64,000 nt of DNA, from contig NZ_JANQBD010000032.1 of assembly GCF_024722015.1 (NCBI RefSeq), positions 1 to 64,000 of the forward strand. Direction: 5' to 3'. The stretch's first letter is position 1. Each line of letters opens with the position of its first letter. Shown here one piece after another: positions 15,244 through 23,827 of the stretch. The position numbers were made by a program, and so were the translations under genes. The notes under the pieces were generated by a model. That model was not told where the DNA came from. It searched no databases and saw only the letters and a list, made by a program, of their open reading frames with translations. This stretch comes from Paenibacillus radicis (ex Xue et al. 2023) (GTDB taxonomy: Bacteria; Bacillota; Bacilli; Paenibacillales; NBRC-103111).

Positions 15244-16170
15244 TTAATAAGGGCGGTCACCCGTTATAGCAACACGTTCCGCAACGCGGCGGTTCGGGAA
15301 ATAGTCGGAGACTGCATAATGCTGTGTAGCTCGATTATCCCAGAAAGCTATCGAATTGTTTTCCCAACGAAAACGCACCTGATATTCTGGAATATGCGCT
15401 TGCTTGAATAAATACTGCAGGAGCTGTTCGCCTTCGTCCGGCTCCAGACCGACAATACGCGATGTGAAATTAGGATTCACATATAAGGTTCGACGACCCG
15501 TCTCGGGATGGATGCGAACTATTGGATGTTCAGCCGCAGGAAATTCGGCTTGTTTGGCCGCCAATTCATCCGGCGATAATCTGACGCCAAACGCATGGGT
15601 GAAATCATGAATGGCGGTAAGCCCGTCGATTCGTTCCTTGATTTCATCCGGCAGGTTATCATAAGCCGCTCCCATATCAGCCCAGAGCGTATCACCTCCA
15701 GCAGGCGGTACTTCGACAAGACGAAGTATGGCTCCAAGCGCAGGTTCTAGTCTCCAGGACACGTCGGAATGCCAGCTGTTCTCTTTACCTTCCGTTTTAT
15801 CATTTTTGGCGAACCGAACCACTTCGTCTGAATCCCCTTGCGGAAGGAAAGGGTGAGTTTCAAGCTCTCCCCATAATTGGGCAAATGCTTGCTGCTGCTG
15901 GCTTGTAATGTGCTGATCGCGGAAGAAAATGACCTTCCACTCCAGCAGAGCCCGGTTTAATTCTTGCTGCAGCTCTGGGGAAACCGGGTTGCGCAGATCG
16001 ATACCGGTGATTTCGGCGCCGATGAGCGGACCCAACGGGTTGACGCCGAACAGCGTATACGGTTTATCTTCAACCCCCTTTGCTAAACGATTAAGAATAC
16101 GTGCTCCTGTCTGGATACCGCGATCAGGTAGCTTTAATGGACGCTCTTGATTGGTTAAGACTTCGGACAT
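15244..16170 (-). CDS. TauD/TfdA-family 2-oxoglutarate-dependent dioxygenase
   Basis: Non-heme Fe(II) oxygenase that desulfonates or desulfates an organosulfur compound by hydroxylation, releasing sulfite or sulfate. Iron ligands are visible as HSD (His134, Asp136) and the distal His284 in RATQHYAVSDY; Arg299 is the likely 2-oxoglutarate anchor. The 308-aa length and the pattern FFRDQHITSQQQQAFAQLWG fit TauD and the alkyl-sulfatase AtsK. GAGGAGA precedes the ATG. It is operonic with a carbohydrate-type ABC importer and a sulfatase, which favours a sulfate ester or sulfonate substrate brought in by that importer. Distinguishing TauD from AtsK is not possible by eye. Confidence 0.88.
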   Translation of the reverse strand: MSEVLTNQERPLKLPDRGIQTGARILNRLAKGVEDKPYTLFGVNPLGPLIGAEITGIDLRNPVSPELQQELNRALLEWKVIFFRDQHITSQQQQAFAQLWGELETHPFLPQGDSDEVVRFAKNDKTEGKENSWHSDVSWRLEPALGAILRLVEVPPAGGDTLWADMGAAYDNLPDEIKERIDGLTAIHDFTHAFGVRLSPDELAAKQAEFPAAEHPIVRIHPETGRRTLYVNPNFTSRIVGLEPDEGEQLLQYLFKQAHIPEYQVRFRWENNSIAFWDNRATQHYAVSDYFPNRRVAERVAITGDRPY

Positions 16171-16203
16171 AGGACATTCTCCTCTCGAATATGTAAAATG
16201 GAA

Positions 16204-17763
16204 TTACTTTTTCTTAAGCTCGTCGTTAGCTTCCTTCAAAATTTTGTCGCCTCCGGCTTGTCGCCATTTTTGCCCTAGCTCGGCGATACCTTTATCAACA
16301 TCGAGTTTTCCGTTTAACAAACTAACGAAATATTGATTGTATACTTCATTGACTGCTTTACCGAATTCAATTTCCGAGCCTGTTTTCTTGTTTACCAGAT
16401 TCGGCACGATATACTTAGAAGCCACATTAACGGAATCAAGCGCCCGTTCAATTCTTGGCTCGGTTTGCGGCAAGTAGTTCTCGTCGATAGGCCATGTCAC
16501 ATTACCCCACGCCAATGGGTGAGACCAGCCGTTGGGTGAAAAGCCGTCTTTGGCTCGTTCTTCTTCATTGTAGTTAATTTTATCGCCCTGCTTGGTATAA
16601 TGAACGCCTTCAATACCTAATTGGAGCAGGTCGCGTCCCTCTTTGGATAATAAGAAATCGATAAATTGCGCCGCCTTTTGCGGATTTTTTGCTTGCTTGG
16701 TAACGGAAGTATAGAAAGCATTTTTTCCTTTGAAAGCCATTCCCTGCTTACCTTCAGGACCGGCAGGAGGCGGTGCATAGCCTAATTTTCCCGCAGGATT
16801 CACCTGCTGCAAGCTGCCCTCAATGCGGCTTACGTGCCGGAACAAGGGACCGTCCATGAAGCCCGCTTTGCTTTGGAAAAACTTTTGCTCCTTCAGCGGC
16901 CGGTCGTATACGATAAATTCGGGATCGATCAGCTTCTCCGAATACCATTTTCTTAGCTCCGTCAGTCCCTTCTTGAAGGCGGGATGCTCAAATTTAGGGA
17001 TCACATTGCCTTTCTCATCCTGAGCCCAATCTCCGTAAGGCAAGCCATACGCATAAAAGACAAAGTCAAAGGCTGTCAGAGCATCCCCTGCTATAGGCTT
17101 GTTAGTAATAAAACCATAGGTATCGGCTTTGCCGTTCCCGTCGGGATCCTTTTCTACGACTGCTTTAAGCGTGCTATAAAATTCCTCAATCGTTTTGGGA
17201 GGCTGTAAGCCGAGTTTCTCGAGCCAATCCTGTCTAAACTGAATCGTATAATTGGACTTTTCCTGCTGGCTGATGAACGGGTAGCCGTAATATTTTCCGT
17301 CCACTGCGGTCCACTTCAGGCCGTCTTCCAGTTTGGCTTTTAGGGAGGGTGTATCCTTTAAATAATCATTCAGAGGGATAATAATGCCTTCTTTTACCCA
17401 TTGAGATACCGTTTCTGAAGGGTATTGGGTTGTCACGACATCAGGCAAATCGCCACTAGCAAAAGCTACATTAATTTTGTCAAAAGCATTTTCAGGTACG
17501 ATTTTGACATTAAGCTTAATGTTTAATCGTTTATTAATTTCCGCGATAATGCGATCGTTGGGCTGCAAAGGCTTCGCGCCTTGGTCTCCGGTTGTCAGAT
17601 AGGTCAGCTCATAAGGCTGATTTGAGTTTGAGCTCGGTTTTCCATCGCTAACTGCAGTGTTCGCCGTACTAGCTGGTGTATTTGAGCATCCAACGGCAGC
17701 CATTAAAGCCAATGCATTTGCACCGATAAACCATTTTTTAACTGTGTGTGGGTTCCATTTCAT
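16204..17763 (-). CDS. Extracellular solute-binding lipoprotein (Lpl/Yte type)
   Basis: Binding subunit of the ABC importer encoded by the two upstream permease genes. The ATG at 17763 is chosen because GGAGGA lies about 7 nt upstream; an in-frame ATG 15 nt earlier overlaps that site. The lipobox AVGC gives lipidated Cys26, followed by a Ser/Thr/Asn linker. The mature protein has the family-1 fold (NDRIIAEINKRLNIKLNVKIVP, FASGDLPDVV, RQDWLEKLGLQPPKTIEEFY, DPDGNGKADTYGF). At 519 aa it matches LplA/YtcQ-like proteins of Paenibacillus, which usually bind oligosaccharides. The dioxygenase and sulfatase genes downstream suggest a sulfated ligand. No ATPase is encoded here; a shared MsmX-type ATPase is likely. 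Confidence 0.9.
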   Translation of the reverse strand: MKWNPHTVKKWFIGANALALMAAVGCSNTPASTANTAVSDGKPSSNSNQPYELTYLTTGDQGAKPLQPNDRIIAEINKRLNIKLNVKIVPENAFDKINVAFASGDLPDVVTTQYPSETVSQWVKEGIIIPLNDYLKDTPSLKAKLEDGLKWTAVDGKYYGYPFISQQEKSNYTIQFRQDWLEKLGLQPPKTIEEFYSTLKAVVEKDPDGNGKADTYGFITNKPIAGDALTAFDFVFYAYGLPYGDWAQDEKGNVIPKFEHPAFKKGLTELRKWYSEKLIDPEFIVYDRPLKEQKFFQSKAGFMDGPLFRHVSRIEGSLQQVNPAGKLGYAPPPAGPEGKQGMAFKGKNAFYTSVTKQAKNPQKAAQFIDFLLSKEGRDLLQLGIEGVHYTKQGDKINYNEEERAKDGFSPNGWSHPLAWGNVTWPIDENYLPQTEPRIERALDSVNVASKYIVPNLVNKKTGSEIEFGKAVNEVYNQYFVSLLNGKLDVDKGIAELGQKWRQAGGDKILKEANDELKKK

Positions 17764-17817
17764 CTTCTGATCCTCCATCGGAATGTTTTCTATAAGTAAG
17801 CTGGCAGTAGTCCTAAA

Positions 17818-18684
17818 TCATTCTTTGACACCGCCGACCATAACGCCATTCACAAAATATTTTTGGAAAAAAGGATACACGAGCATAACAGGGATCGTCG
17901 CCGCCATCACCGTTGCCATTTTAATGGAGGGGCCCAGCAAGAAAACATTATCTCCGCCGCCTGAATAGGACGATTCGTTCTCAAACAGCATACTTCTCAA
18001 AAAGAGCTGAAGCGGCCAAAGATTTTTATCACTTATAAAAAAGATGGCATTAAAAAATTCATTCCAGCGGGATACTGCATAAAACAAGGTAATCGTTGAA
18101 ATGGCCGGCATGGAAAGGGGAATGACAATTTTAAAAAGCACACCCATATCATTACTGCCGTCTATCCGTGCAGCATCCACAAGGCCTTCAGGGAGAGAGC
18201 CAAAGAAATTTCTCATAATAATCAAATTGTAAGTATTAATGGCACTTGGGATTATTAAAGCCCATAAGGTATTCATTAAGCCCAAATTTTTAACGATCAA
18301 ATAGGTAGGGATGATCCCCCCGCTGAACATCATAGTAAACACAATAAGAAACATTATGACCCGGTGACCTTTGAGCTGCGGTTTGGAAAGCGCGTAAGCC
18401 GCCATAACGGTCAATATCATATTGATAGCCGTTCCTACAGTGGTGATAAATAACGTCGCACCGTAAGAAGTCCACAGCTCTTTCATGGAAAATAAATAGA
18501 TGTAAGCATCGAACGTCAAGCTGGTCGGAAATACATGGATTGTGGAATTTAAATACTCATTCAGCGGGATGACGGACACGATCAAGGTATCCCAGAAAGG
18601 GTATATCGTTATGAGTGCCAAAAAGCTTAAGAATAGGAAGTTAAAGATGTCAAAAAACCTTCCTGCTGTTCCAATGCGGTTCAT
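17818..18684 (-). CDS. Carbohydrate ABC permease (LplC/YtcP type)
   Basis: Second permease of the importer. It has six predicted helices with the coupling-loop motif PEGLVDAARIDGSNDMGVLFKIVIPLS. The C-terminal NGVMVGGVKE ending is characteristic of the LplC/YtcP/YesQ group. Its length of 288 aa is typical. It lies 16 nt after the partner permease gene (18701-19663) and 54 nt before the binding-protein gene. Confidence 0.93.
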   Translation of the reverse strand: MNRIGTAGRFFDIFNFLFLSFLALITIYPFWDTLIVSVIPLNEYLNSTIHVFPTSLTFDAYIYLFSMKELWTSYGATLFITTVGTAINMILTVMAAYALSKPQLKGHRVIMFLIVFTMMFSGGIIPTYLIVKNLGLMNTLWALIIPSAINTYNLIIMRNFFGSLPEGLVDAARIDGSNDMGVLFKIVIPLSMPAISTITLFYAVSRWNEFFNAIFFISDKNLWPLQLFLRSMLFENESSYSGGGDNVFLLGPSIKMATVMAATIPVMLVYPFFQKYFVNGVMVGGVKE

Positions 18685-18700
18685 ACCGCTTCCTCCCTCC

Positions 18701-19663
18701 TTAATAAACCCCTTGTTCTCCCATCATTCTTGCCAGCTTATTCGCCATGACCAGTAGAACAAAATTGATAAGGGATTTGAATAATCCTACTGCGGCAGCG
18801 AGGCTGAACCGCCCTTCAGTTAAACCGATCCGGTATACATAGGTGTCGATAATATCAGCTACGTTATAAACACCCGGATGATATAGGACGTAGATCTGCT
18901 CGAAACCGGCTTCCATAATCCCTCCGAGCCTTAGAATTAGCAGCAGTATGATCGTTCCCCGAATTAAAGGGAGGGTTAGATGCAGCAAACGCTGCCAACG
19001 ATTGGCTCCGTCTATTACGGCAGCTTCATAAAGCTGCGGATTGATTCCAGCAAGGGCAGCCATGTAAATAATCGTATTCCAACCAAATTCCTTCCAAATC
19101 ATCGAAAATACGAGGGTACTTCGGAAGTAAGATTCTTCGCTCATGAAGCCGAGAGCAGTTCCCCCCAACGCTTTAATGATGTTATTGATTACTCCATTAT
19201 CTGTGGATAGCAGATTGATCATTAAACCGCCGAGAATTACCCACGAAATAAAATGAGGTAGATAGATTACAGTCTGCACGGTTTGTTTGAACAGCTTAAT
19301 GCGCACTTCATTTAAGAGCAGAGCGACAAGGATAGGCGCTGGAAAGCCGAAGGTGAGCCGGTACAAGCTAATAATGATTGTGTTCTCAATAACCTGCCAA
19401 AATTTATCTTGAGAAAACAAATAATTGAAGTGCTTCAGCCCGGCCCAGTCGCTACCGAGAATCCCTTTGGTAATGCTGAAATCTTTGAAGGCAACGACAG
19501 CTCCGTACATCGGAACATAATGAAATACAAGGTAATAAAGGATCGCTGGAGCCAGCATTAAGTATAAATACCGATGAAACCAGAGGTAGCGCCACAGCTT
19601 GGCTTTCTTAGGAACGGTATGGCTTGTATGACTGACCCTGTATTCCCCTTTTGCTAAAGTCAC
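18701..19663 (-). CDS. Carbohydrate ABC permease (LplB/YteP type)
   Basis: First permease of the importer and first gene of the operon. The GTG at 19663 is preferred because AAGGAGG lies 9 nt upstream. An ATG at 19762 in the same frame has no ribosome site and would run through a terminator hairpin. The protein then has 320 aa with six helices, the conserved MLAPAILYYLVFHYVPMYGAVVAF start, and EAAVIDGANRWQRLLHLTLP as coupling loop. The ending LARMMGEQGVY matches LplB/YteP proteins. Expression appears to require passing the leader terminator at 19687-19723. Confidence 0.92.
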   Translation of the reverse strand: MTLAKGEYRVSHTSHTVPKKAKLWRYLWFHRYLYLMLAPAILYYLVFHYVPMYGAVVAFKDFSITKGILGSDWAGLKHFNYLFSQDKFWQVIENTIIISLYRLTFGFPAPILVALLLNEVRIKLFKQTVQTVIYLPHFISWVILGGLMINLLSTDNGVINNIIKALGGTALGFMSEESYFRSTLVFSMIWKEFGWNTIIYMAALAGINPQLYEAAVIDGANRWQRLLHLTLPLIRGTIILLLILRLGGIMEAGFEQIYVLYHPGVYNVADIIDTYVYRIGLTEGRFSLAAAVGLFKSLINFVLLVMANKLARMMGEQGVY

Positions 19664-19686
19664 TCCCAGATTCCTCCTTTCTAAAA

Positions 19687-19723
19687 TAAAAAAAGACACA
19701 ACATGAGTAAGCCATGTTGTGTC
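19687..19723 (-). terminator. Leader terminator in front of the lplB operon
   Basis: On the minus strand the perfect 11-bp stem GACACAACATG / CATGTTGTGTC is followed by TTTTTTT. It lies between the predicted promoter (19814-19842) and the ribosome site of the first gene, so most transcripts should stop there unless antitermination occurs. Confidence 0.8.
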
Positions 19724-19813
19724 TCCGGTTGACCAGTAGACATGATATGAGGGTTTATCCATTCATAAAATCATTTAATTCCGATGAGAATAATGTGAAT
19801 ACTTGATGATTGA

Positions 19814-19842
19814 ATTCTATCATCGATCCCTATATTTGTAAA
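19814..19842 (-). promoter_or_regulatory. Promoter of the lplB operon
   Basis: On the minus strand TTTACA (19837-19842), a 17-bp spacer and TAGAAT (19814-19819) fit sigma-A. The predicted start near 19806 gives a leader of about 140 nt that includes the terminator hairpin. Confidence 0.55.
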
Positions 19843-19974
19843 CCCAAATCTTTTCAGTAAATTTTGTGATTCACTTAGTTTTCTTGCATAAAAGGTTGGG
19901 CCTTAGTTCAAAATAACCCTACAAATACCAATTTTACAAATAAGTTGACCAAAAACATCAAAGGAGGCTTTTAT

Positions 19975-20748
19975 ATGGCGGAACGGCGTAACGAACAGCC
20001 GCCTAGCGATTCTCGTCGTCAGTTTCTTAAATATTCGGGAACCGCTATTGGTGGGGCCGTTGTAGGTGGAGTAATTGGTGGAGCAATCGCCGGCGGATTT
20101 CGCAAAAATCCGGCCGTGCCAGCACCGGCACCAACTCCGGGGACGGCAGCGCAGACGGCAGATTTCAATCAGGCACCTATGTACTTCAATCAGCTTCAGC
20201 TGCAAATAACGGAAGCGGCGGCTGAAAGAATTTATCCCAAGGATGATATTGGACCGGGAGCAGCAGAGCTCGGGGTGGCTTTTTTCATTGACCATCAAAT
20301 GGCTAGCCCTTGGGGGATAAATGCCCGTGAATATCGGATTGGCCCTTTTATTAAGGGAGAAGTTACTCAAGGAGATTACCAGATCATTCAACGCAATGAG
20401 CTGTTTACTATGGGGCTGCAAGCCATGGAAGAGGCGAGCAAGAAGAAATATACGAAATCGTTTGTCGACCTTTCCGACGAAGAGAAGGATGCGATCTTAA
20501 CTTCTTTGGAGAAGGGTGAAATTCAGGTCATTAACGACGTTACAGGCAAAACCTTTTTTAATTTATTGCGCAGAGTGACCTTGGAAGGAGTGTATTCTGA
20601 CCCCGTGTACGGAGGAAACAAGAACATGATGGGCTGGAAAATGCGTAAATATCCCGGGAATCAGATGGTTTACACAGATATTATGGAAAAAAACGAGTTT
20701 GTTCACATGGAGCCGCGCAGTCTCCACGATCATTTTGCAACCCATTGA
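19975..20748 (+). CDS. Gluconate 2-dehydrogenase subunit 3 family protein with Tat signal
   Basis: Small subunit of a membrane-associated flavin dehydrogenase. The ATG at 19975 is chosen for AAGGAGG upstream; the in-frame ATG at 19945 lacks a site. The N-terminus has a clear twin-arginine motif SRRQFLK (Arg14-Arg15) and a Gly/Ala-rich hydrophobic stretch to about residue 35. It is thus exported folded, probably carrying the signal-less GMC subunit encoded downstream. The mature domain (about 60-255) has the subunit 3 pattern ITEAAAERIYPKDDIGPGAAELGVAFFIDHQM and ends with YPGNQMVYTDIM. Its neighbours are the GMC oxidoreductase (48-nt gap), tatC and tatA. Confidence 0.92.
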   Translation: MAERRNEQPPSDSRRQFLKYSGTAIGGAVVGGVIGGAIAGGFRKNPAVPAPAPTPGTAAQTADFNQAPMYFNQLQLQITEAAAERIYPKDDIGPGAAELGVAFFIDHQMASPWGINAREYRIGPFIKGEVTQGDYQIIQRNELFTMGLQAMEEASKKKYTKSFVDLSDEEKDAILTSLEKGEIQVINDVTGKTFFNLLRRVTLEGVYSDPVYGGNKNMMGWKMRKYPGNQMVYTDIMEKNEFVHMEPRSLHDHFATH

Positions 20749-20796
20749 TATTGAAAAAACATAGCTGACAAACAAAACAGAAGAGAGGCATGCATC

Positions 20797-22518
20797 ATGG
20801 CTACTAAAATGCCGAAGGTTCCTGTCGTCGTAGTTGGGATGGGATTTCTAGGAGGTATAATTGCCGCTGAGTTAACCAAGCAGGGCGTCAAGGTTGTCGG
20901 ATTGGAGAGAGGAAAGCCGCGCAGTACAGAAGATTATTACATGGTGCATGACGAGCTTCGCTATGCTCAAAGGTTGGATCTGATGCAGGATCTGGCCAAG
21001 GAAACGATAACCTTCCGCAATACGGAGAAGGTAGCAGCAGTGCCGATGCGGGAGCATGGCTCCTTTTTGCTCGGAGAGGGCTTAGGCGGAGCGAGTGTGC
21101 ATTGGAACGGGCAAACCTTCCGGTTTCTTCCCTACGATTTTCAAATTTACAGTAAAACGGTTGAGCGCTATGGGAAAAGTAAAATACCTGATGGCATGAT
21201 AATTCAAGATTGGGGCATTACCTACGATGAAATGGAGCCCTATTTTGAAAAATTTGAGAAAATGGCCGGAATTTCCGGTGATCCTGAACAAAATGAGATG
21301 GTCGGTAAGCGCGCCAATCCATTTCCAACGAAGGCGATGATTAGAACGCCGACTATTAAGATGTTCGAGGAGGCGACCAAGAAGCTTGGTTATCATCCTT
21401 ATATGTGGCCTTCCGCTAATTTGTCTGAGCAGTATACGAATCCTGACGGCATTACTCGTGCAGCCTGTCAATATTGCGGGTTTTGCGAGCGGTTTGGCTG
21501 TGAATACGGAGCGAAGGCGGACTCTGTTGTAACGGTATTGCCGGTCGCCCAAAAAACTGGAAATTTCGAGTTGCGAACCTACTCGAATGTTACCAAGGTT
21601 TTAAATGACGGCAAAAAGGCAACCGGAGTTGTTTATGTAAACACAATATCAGGCGAGGAGTACGAGCAGCCAGCCGATATTGTTATTCTAACCGGCTATG
21701 TGTTTAATAACGTCAGATTGCTGTTAACTTCGAAATTGGGTCAGCCTTATGATCCTGCATCGGGTAAAGGAGTTATCGGTAAGAACTATGCCTATCAAAC
21801 GAATGGCGGAAGTGCGACTGGCTTTTTTGATGACAAGGAATTCAATTTGTATGCGGGAGCCGGTTCGTTAGGAATGGAAATTCCCGATTTCAATGGAGAT
21901 AACTTTGATCATACCAATCTCAACTTCATCCATGGAGCAGGTATTCGTTTCGCGCAGCCGGGACAGCGGCCAATTGCCAATAATTCGGTACCCGCGGGAA
22001 CGCCTAGCTGGGGCAAAGAGTTTAAACAGAAATCAATCAAGTATGCGAACAGCGTTTTGAATGTGGGTGTGCAGGGCAGCAGCTTGCCATGGAAACACCA
22101 CTATCTGGATTTGGATCCTACATACAAGGATGCTTATGGACTGCCGCTCATGCGAATTACCTTTGATTTTGAAGAGCAGGATCGGCAAATGATCAAATTT
22201 GTGGCCGAGAAGGCAGCAGGGATCATGAAGGAAATGAATCCAACTACGATAGGTTCGAACAGTACGTTAGGGCCTTACAACATTGTCCCTTACCAATCTA
22301 CGCATAACACGGGGGGCGCTATCATGGGTGCCGATCCTTCGACATCCGCAGTTAACAGCTATTTGCAGATGTGGGATGTTGAAAATGTGTTTGTCGTTGG
22401 GGCGTCTGCATTTCCTCACAACAGCGGCTATAACCCGACGGGAACGGTAGGAGCTCTTGCATACAGGGCGGCTGAAGGGGTTTCCAAATATATGAAGCAG
22501 GGCGGCATCGTGGTGTAA
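20797..22518 (+). CDS. GMC-family FAD dehydrogenase (gluconate 2-dehydrogenase flavoprotein type)
   Basis: Catalytic subunit that oxidises a sugar, sugar acid or polyol. The FAD-binding GMGFLG (residues 14-19) follows VPVVVV, with a Glu-ended beta strand in GLERG. A cysteine cluster C224-x2-C-x2-C-x4-C235 resembles the region holding an iron-sulfur centre in FAD-glucose and fructose dehydrogenases. The C-terminal GMC motif FVVGASAFPHNSGYNPTGTVGALAYRAAE carries the catalytic His/Asn pair. There is no signal peptide, so export with the Tat-targeted small subunit is expected. Unlike proteobacterial complexes, no cytochrome c subunit gene is present, so the electron acceptor is open. The substrate is undetermined. 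Confidence 0.92.
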   Translation: MATKMPKVPVVVVGMGFLGGIIAAELTKQGVKVVGLERGKPRSTEDYYMVHDELRYAQRLDLMQDLAKETITFRNTEKVAAVPMREHGSFLLGEGLGGASVHWNGQTFRFLPYDFQIYSKTVERYGKSKIPDGMIIQDWGITYDEMEPYFEKFEKMAGISGDPEQNEMVGKRANPFPTKAMIRTPTIKMFEEATKKLGYHPYMWPSANLSEQYTNPDGITRAACQYCGFCERFGCEYGAKADSVVTVLPVAQKTGNFELRTYSNVTKVLNDGKKATGVVYVNTISGEEYEQPADIVILTGYVFNNVRLLLTSKLGQPYDPASGKGVIGKNYAYQTNGGSATGFFDDKEFNLYAGAGSLGMEIPDFNGDNFDHTNLNFIHGAGIRFAQPGQRPIANNSVPAGTPSWGKEFKQKSIKYANSVLNVGVQGSSLPWKHHYLDLDPTYKDAYGLPLMRITFDFEEQDRQMIKFVAEKAAGIMKEMNPTTIGSNSTLGPYNIVPYQSTHNTGGAIMGADPSTSAVNSYLQMWDVENVFVVGASAFPHNSGYNPTGTVGALAYRAAEGVSKYMKQGGIVV

Positions 22519-22536
22519 CGGTGAGCATGGCTTCGA

Positions 22537-23283
22537 ATGGGTGTGAGATGGAGCATGGAGCAAGAAGATTGGATTTTTCACTTGACGGAAGTACGTAAAC
22601 GGCTGCTGCTCGTATTCGGGTGGTTTGTAGCAACTTTATGTATTGGCTTGTATGTTTCGCCTAGCATATTGCGATTTATTAAATCGCAGCCTGGAGCAGC
22701 AGGCATCGAATGGAATGTGTTTTCTTTCACGGATGGGCTGCTGATCTATATGAAGTGCGCTCTGCTGTTCGCTCTGCTGTTCACACTGCCAATCCTGCTG
22801 TACCAGCTGTGGGCATTCGTTCGTCCGGGCTTGACCGATAAGGAAGCGAAAGGCGCGCTTTCTTATGTGCCGGCGTCATTCATGCTGTTTTTGATTGGTC
22901 TTGCGTTCAGCTATCTGGTCGTATTTCCGATGATGCTGCGCTTCATGAAAAATATGAACAGTACGATTGGAGCTGTAGAAACGTACGGCATTGACAAATA
23001 CTTCTCGTTTCTGTTCGATGTCGTGCTCCCTATGTCAGCGGCTTTCGAGCTGCCTGTAGTCATGCTGTTTTTGACACGAATCGGCTTGCTTACACCCGAA
23101 CGATTAAAGACGGGGCGCAAATACGCCTATGTTGGGCTGGCTATCCTTGGCTCATGTATATCTCCGCCGGATATGCTGTCTCATCTTTCGGTTACGATTC
23201 CTCTATTTATGCTCTTTGAAATTAGCGTCTTCGTTTCGGGCAGACAGTGGCGGATGACACAGGAAAGCCCGGCAAACGGTTGA
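22537..23283 (+). CDS. tatC: Twin-arginine translocase subunit TatC
   Basis: Receptor subunit of the Tat pathway with six transmembrane helices. The N-terminal HLTEVRKRLL corresponds to the conserved TatC HLxELRxRL, and FVRPGLTDKEAKGAL corresponds to the conserved first loop F(I/V)xPGLxxxE. Phe/Pro-rich FSYLVVFPMMLRFM and the STPPDMxS-like ISPPDMLS near the C-terminus also fit. Its length is 248 aa from the ATG at 22537; an ATG at 22555 is an equal alternative since both ribosome sites are weak. It lies 18 nt after the GMC gene in the same operon, which points to a dedicated translocase for that enzyme. Confidence 0.93.
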   Translation: MGVRWSMEQEDWIFHLTEVRKRLLLVFGWFVATLCIGLYVSPSILRFIKSQPGAAGIEWNVFSFTDGLLIYMKCALLFALLFTLPILLYQLWAFVRPGLTDKEAKGALSYVPASFMLFLIGLAFSYLVVFPMMLRFMKNMNSTIGAVETYGIDKYFSFLFDVVLPMSAAFELPVVMLFLTRIGLLTPERLKTGRKYAYVGLAILGSCISPPDMLSHLSVTIPLFMLFEISVFVSGRQWRMTQESPANG

Positions 23284-23333
23284 CAGTACCGTGAAAAGAT
23301 ACAACGAAAGCCAGTGAATTGCATACGATACAG

Positions 23334-23351
23334 GTTTCGCTAAAGCGAAAC
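23334..23351. repeat. Short palindrome between tatC and tatA
   Basis: GTTTCGCT and AGCGAAAC flank two bases and can form an 8-bp hairpin without a T run. It may protect or process the mRNA between the two tat genes. Confidence 0.4.
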
Positions 23352-23370
23352 TCATAGGAGGATAAGAGCT

Positions 23371-23571
23371 ATGTTCAACAATATTGGTGTTTCCGGATTG
23401 GTGCTTATATTGGCCATTGCGTTAATTTTATTCGGGCCTTCGAAGCTGCCTCAGCTTGGCAGAGCTTTCGGTGATACACTCCGTGAGTTCCGCAATTCCA
23501 CTCGCGGGATGGTAGAAGATGTCGAGCAGCCCGAACAGCCTGCAGCTAACGAAATCAAGAAGCTGACGTAA
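23371..23571 (+). CDS. tatA: Twin-arginine translocase subunit TatA
   Basis: Pore-forming Tat subunit. It has one N-terminal helix (residues 8-21, SGLVLILAIALILF), the hinge FGPSKLPQLG, an amphipathic helix (GRAFGDTLREFRNST) and a short acidic tail. Its length of 66 aa is in the range of Bacillus TatA proteins. AGGAGGATAAGAGCT precedes the ATG. Together with tatC it forms a minimal TatA-TatC pair as in Bacillus, with no tatB. A terminator follows at 23642. Confidence 0.95.
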   Translation: MFNNIGVSGLVLILAIALILFGPSKLPQLGRAFGDTLREFRNSTRGMVEDVEQPEQPAANEIKKLT

Positions 23572-23641
23572 GGGAGGAGGAACGGACTTCAAGTCCACCA
23601 CCTCATTTAGCTTCAAGTTTTATAGCACAGTATCTGCCTAC

Positions 23642-23671
23642 AAAAGCATTGACCATATGTCAGTGCTTTTT
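23642..23671 (+). terminator. Terminator of the dehydrogenase-tat operon
   Basis: AAAGCATTGAC (23643-23653) pairs with GTCAGTGCTTT (23659-23669) with one wobble, then TT. It lies 70 nt after tatA and before the regulator gene. Confidence 0.75.
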
Positions 23672-23827
23672 GGCTTGGTTGCAATTGAAAACAGGAGAGG
23701 TCCATTTGTTTTTCCTCAAAATCTACGAAACGATGCCGTACATGTTAGAATGGAACAAAGCTATTCTTTCGAGAAGTTTGCTTTTTTCGGCTTTTCCATC
23801 TTATGCGATTGTACAAGGGGAACAAAG

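Noticed and set aside
19664..19762. Upstream in-frame ATG as the true start of the lplB-like gene
   Set aside because: It lacks a ribosome site and would translate through the terminator hairpin. GTG 19663 has AAGGAGG and gives the normal family length.
23657..23827. N-terminal extension of the Btr-like regulator
   Set aside because: The extension overlaps the tatA terminator, has no ribosome site, and Btr-like proteins start at the cupin-like domain.
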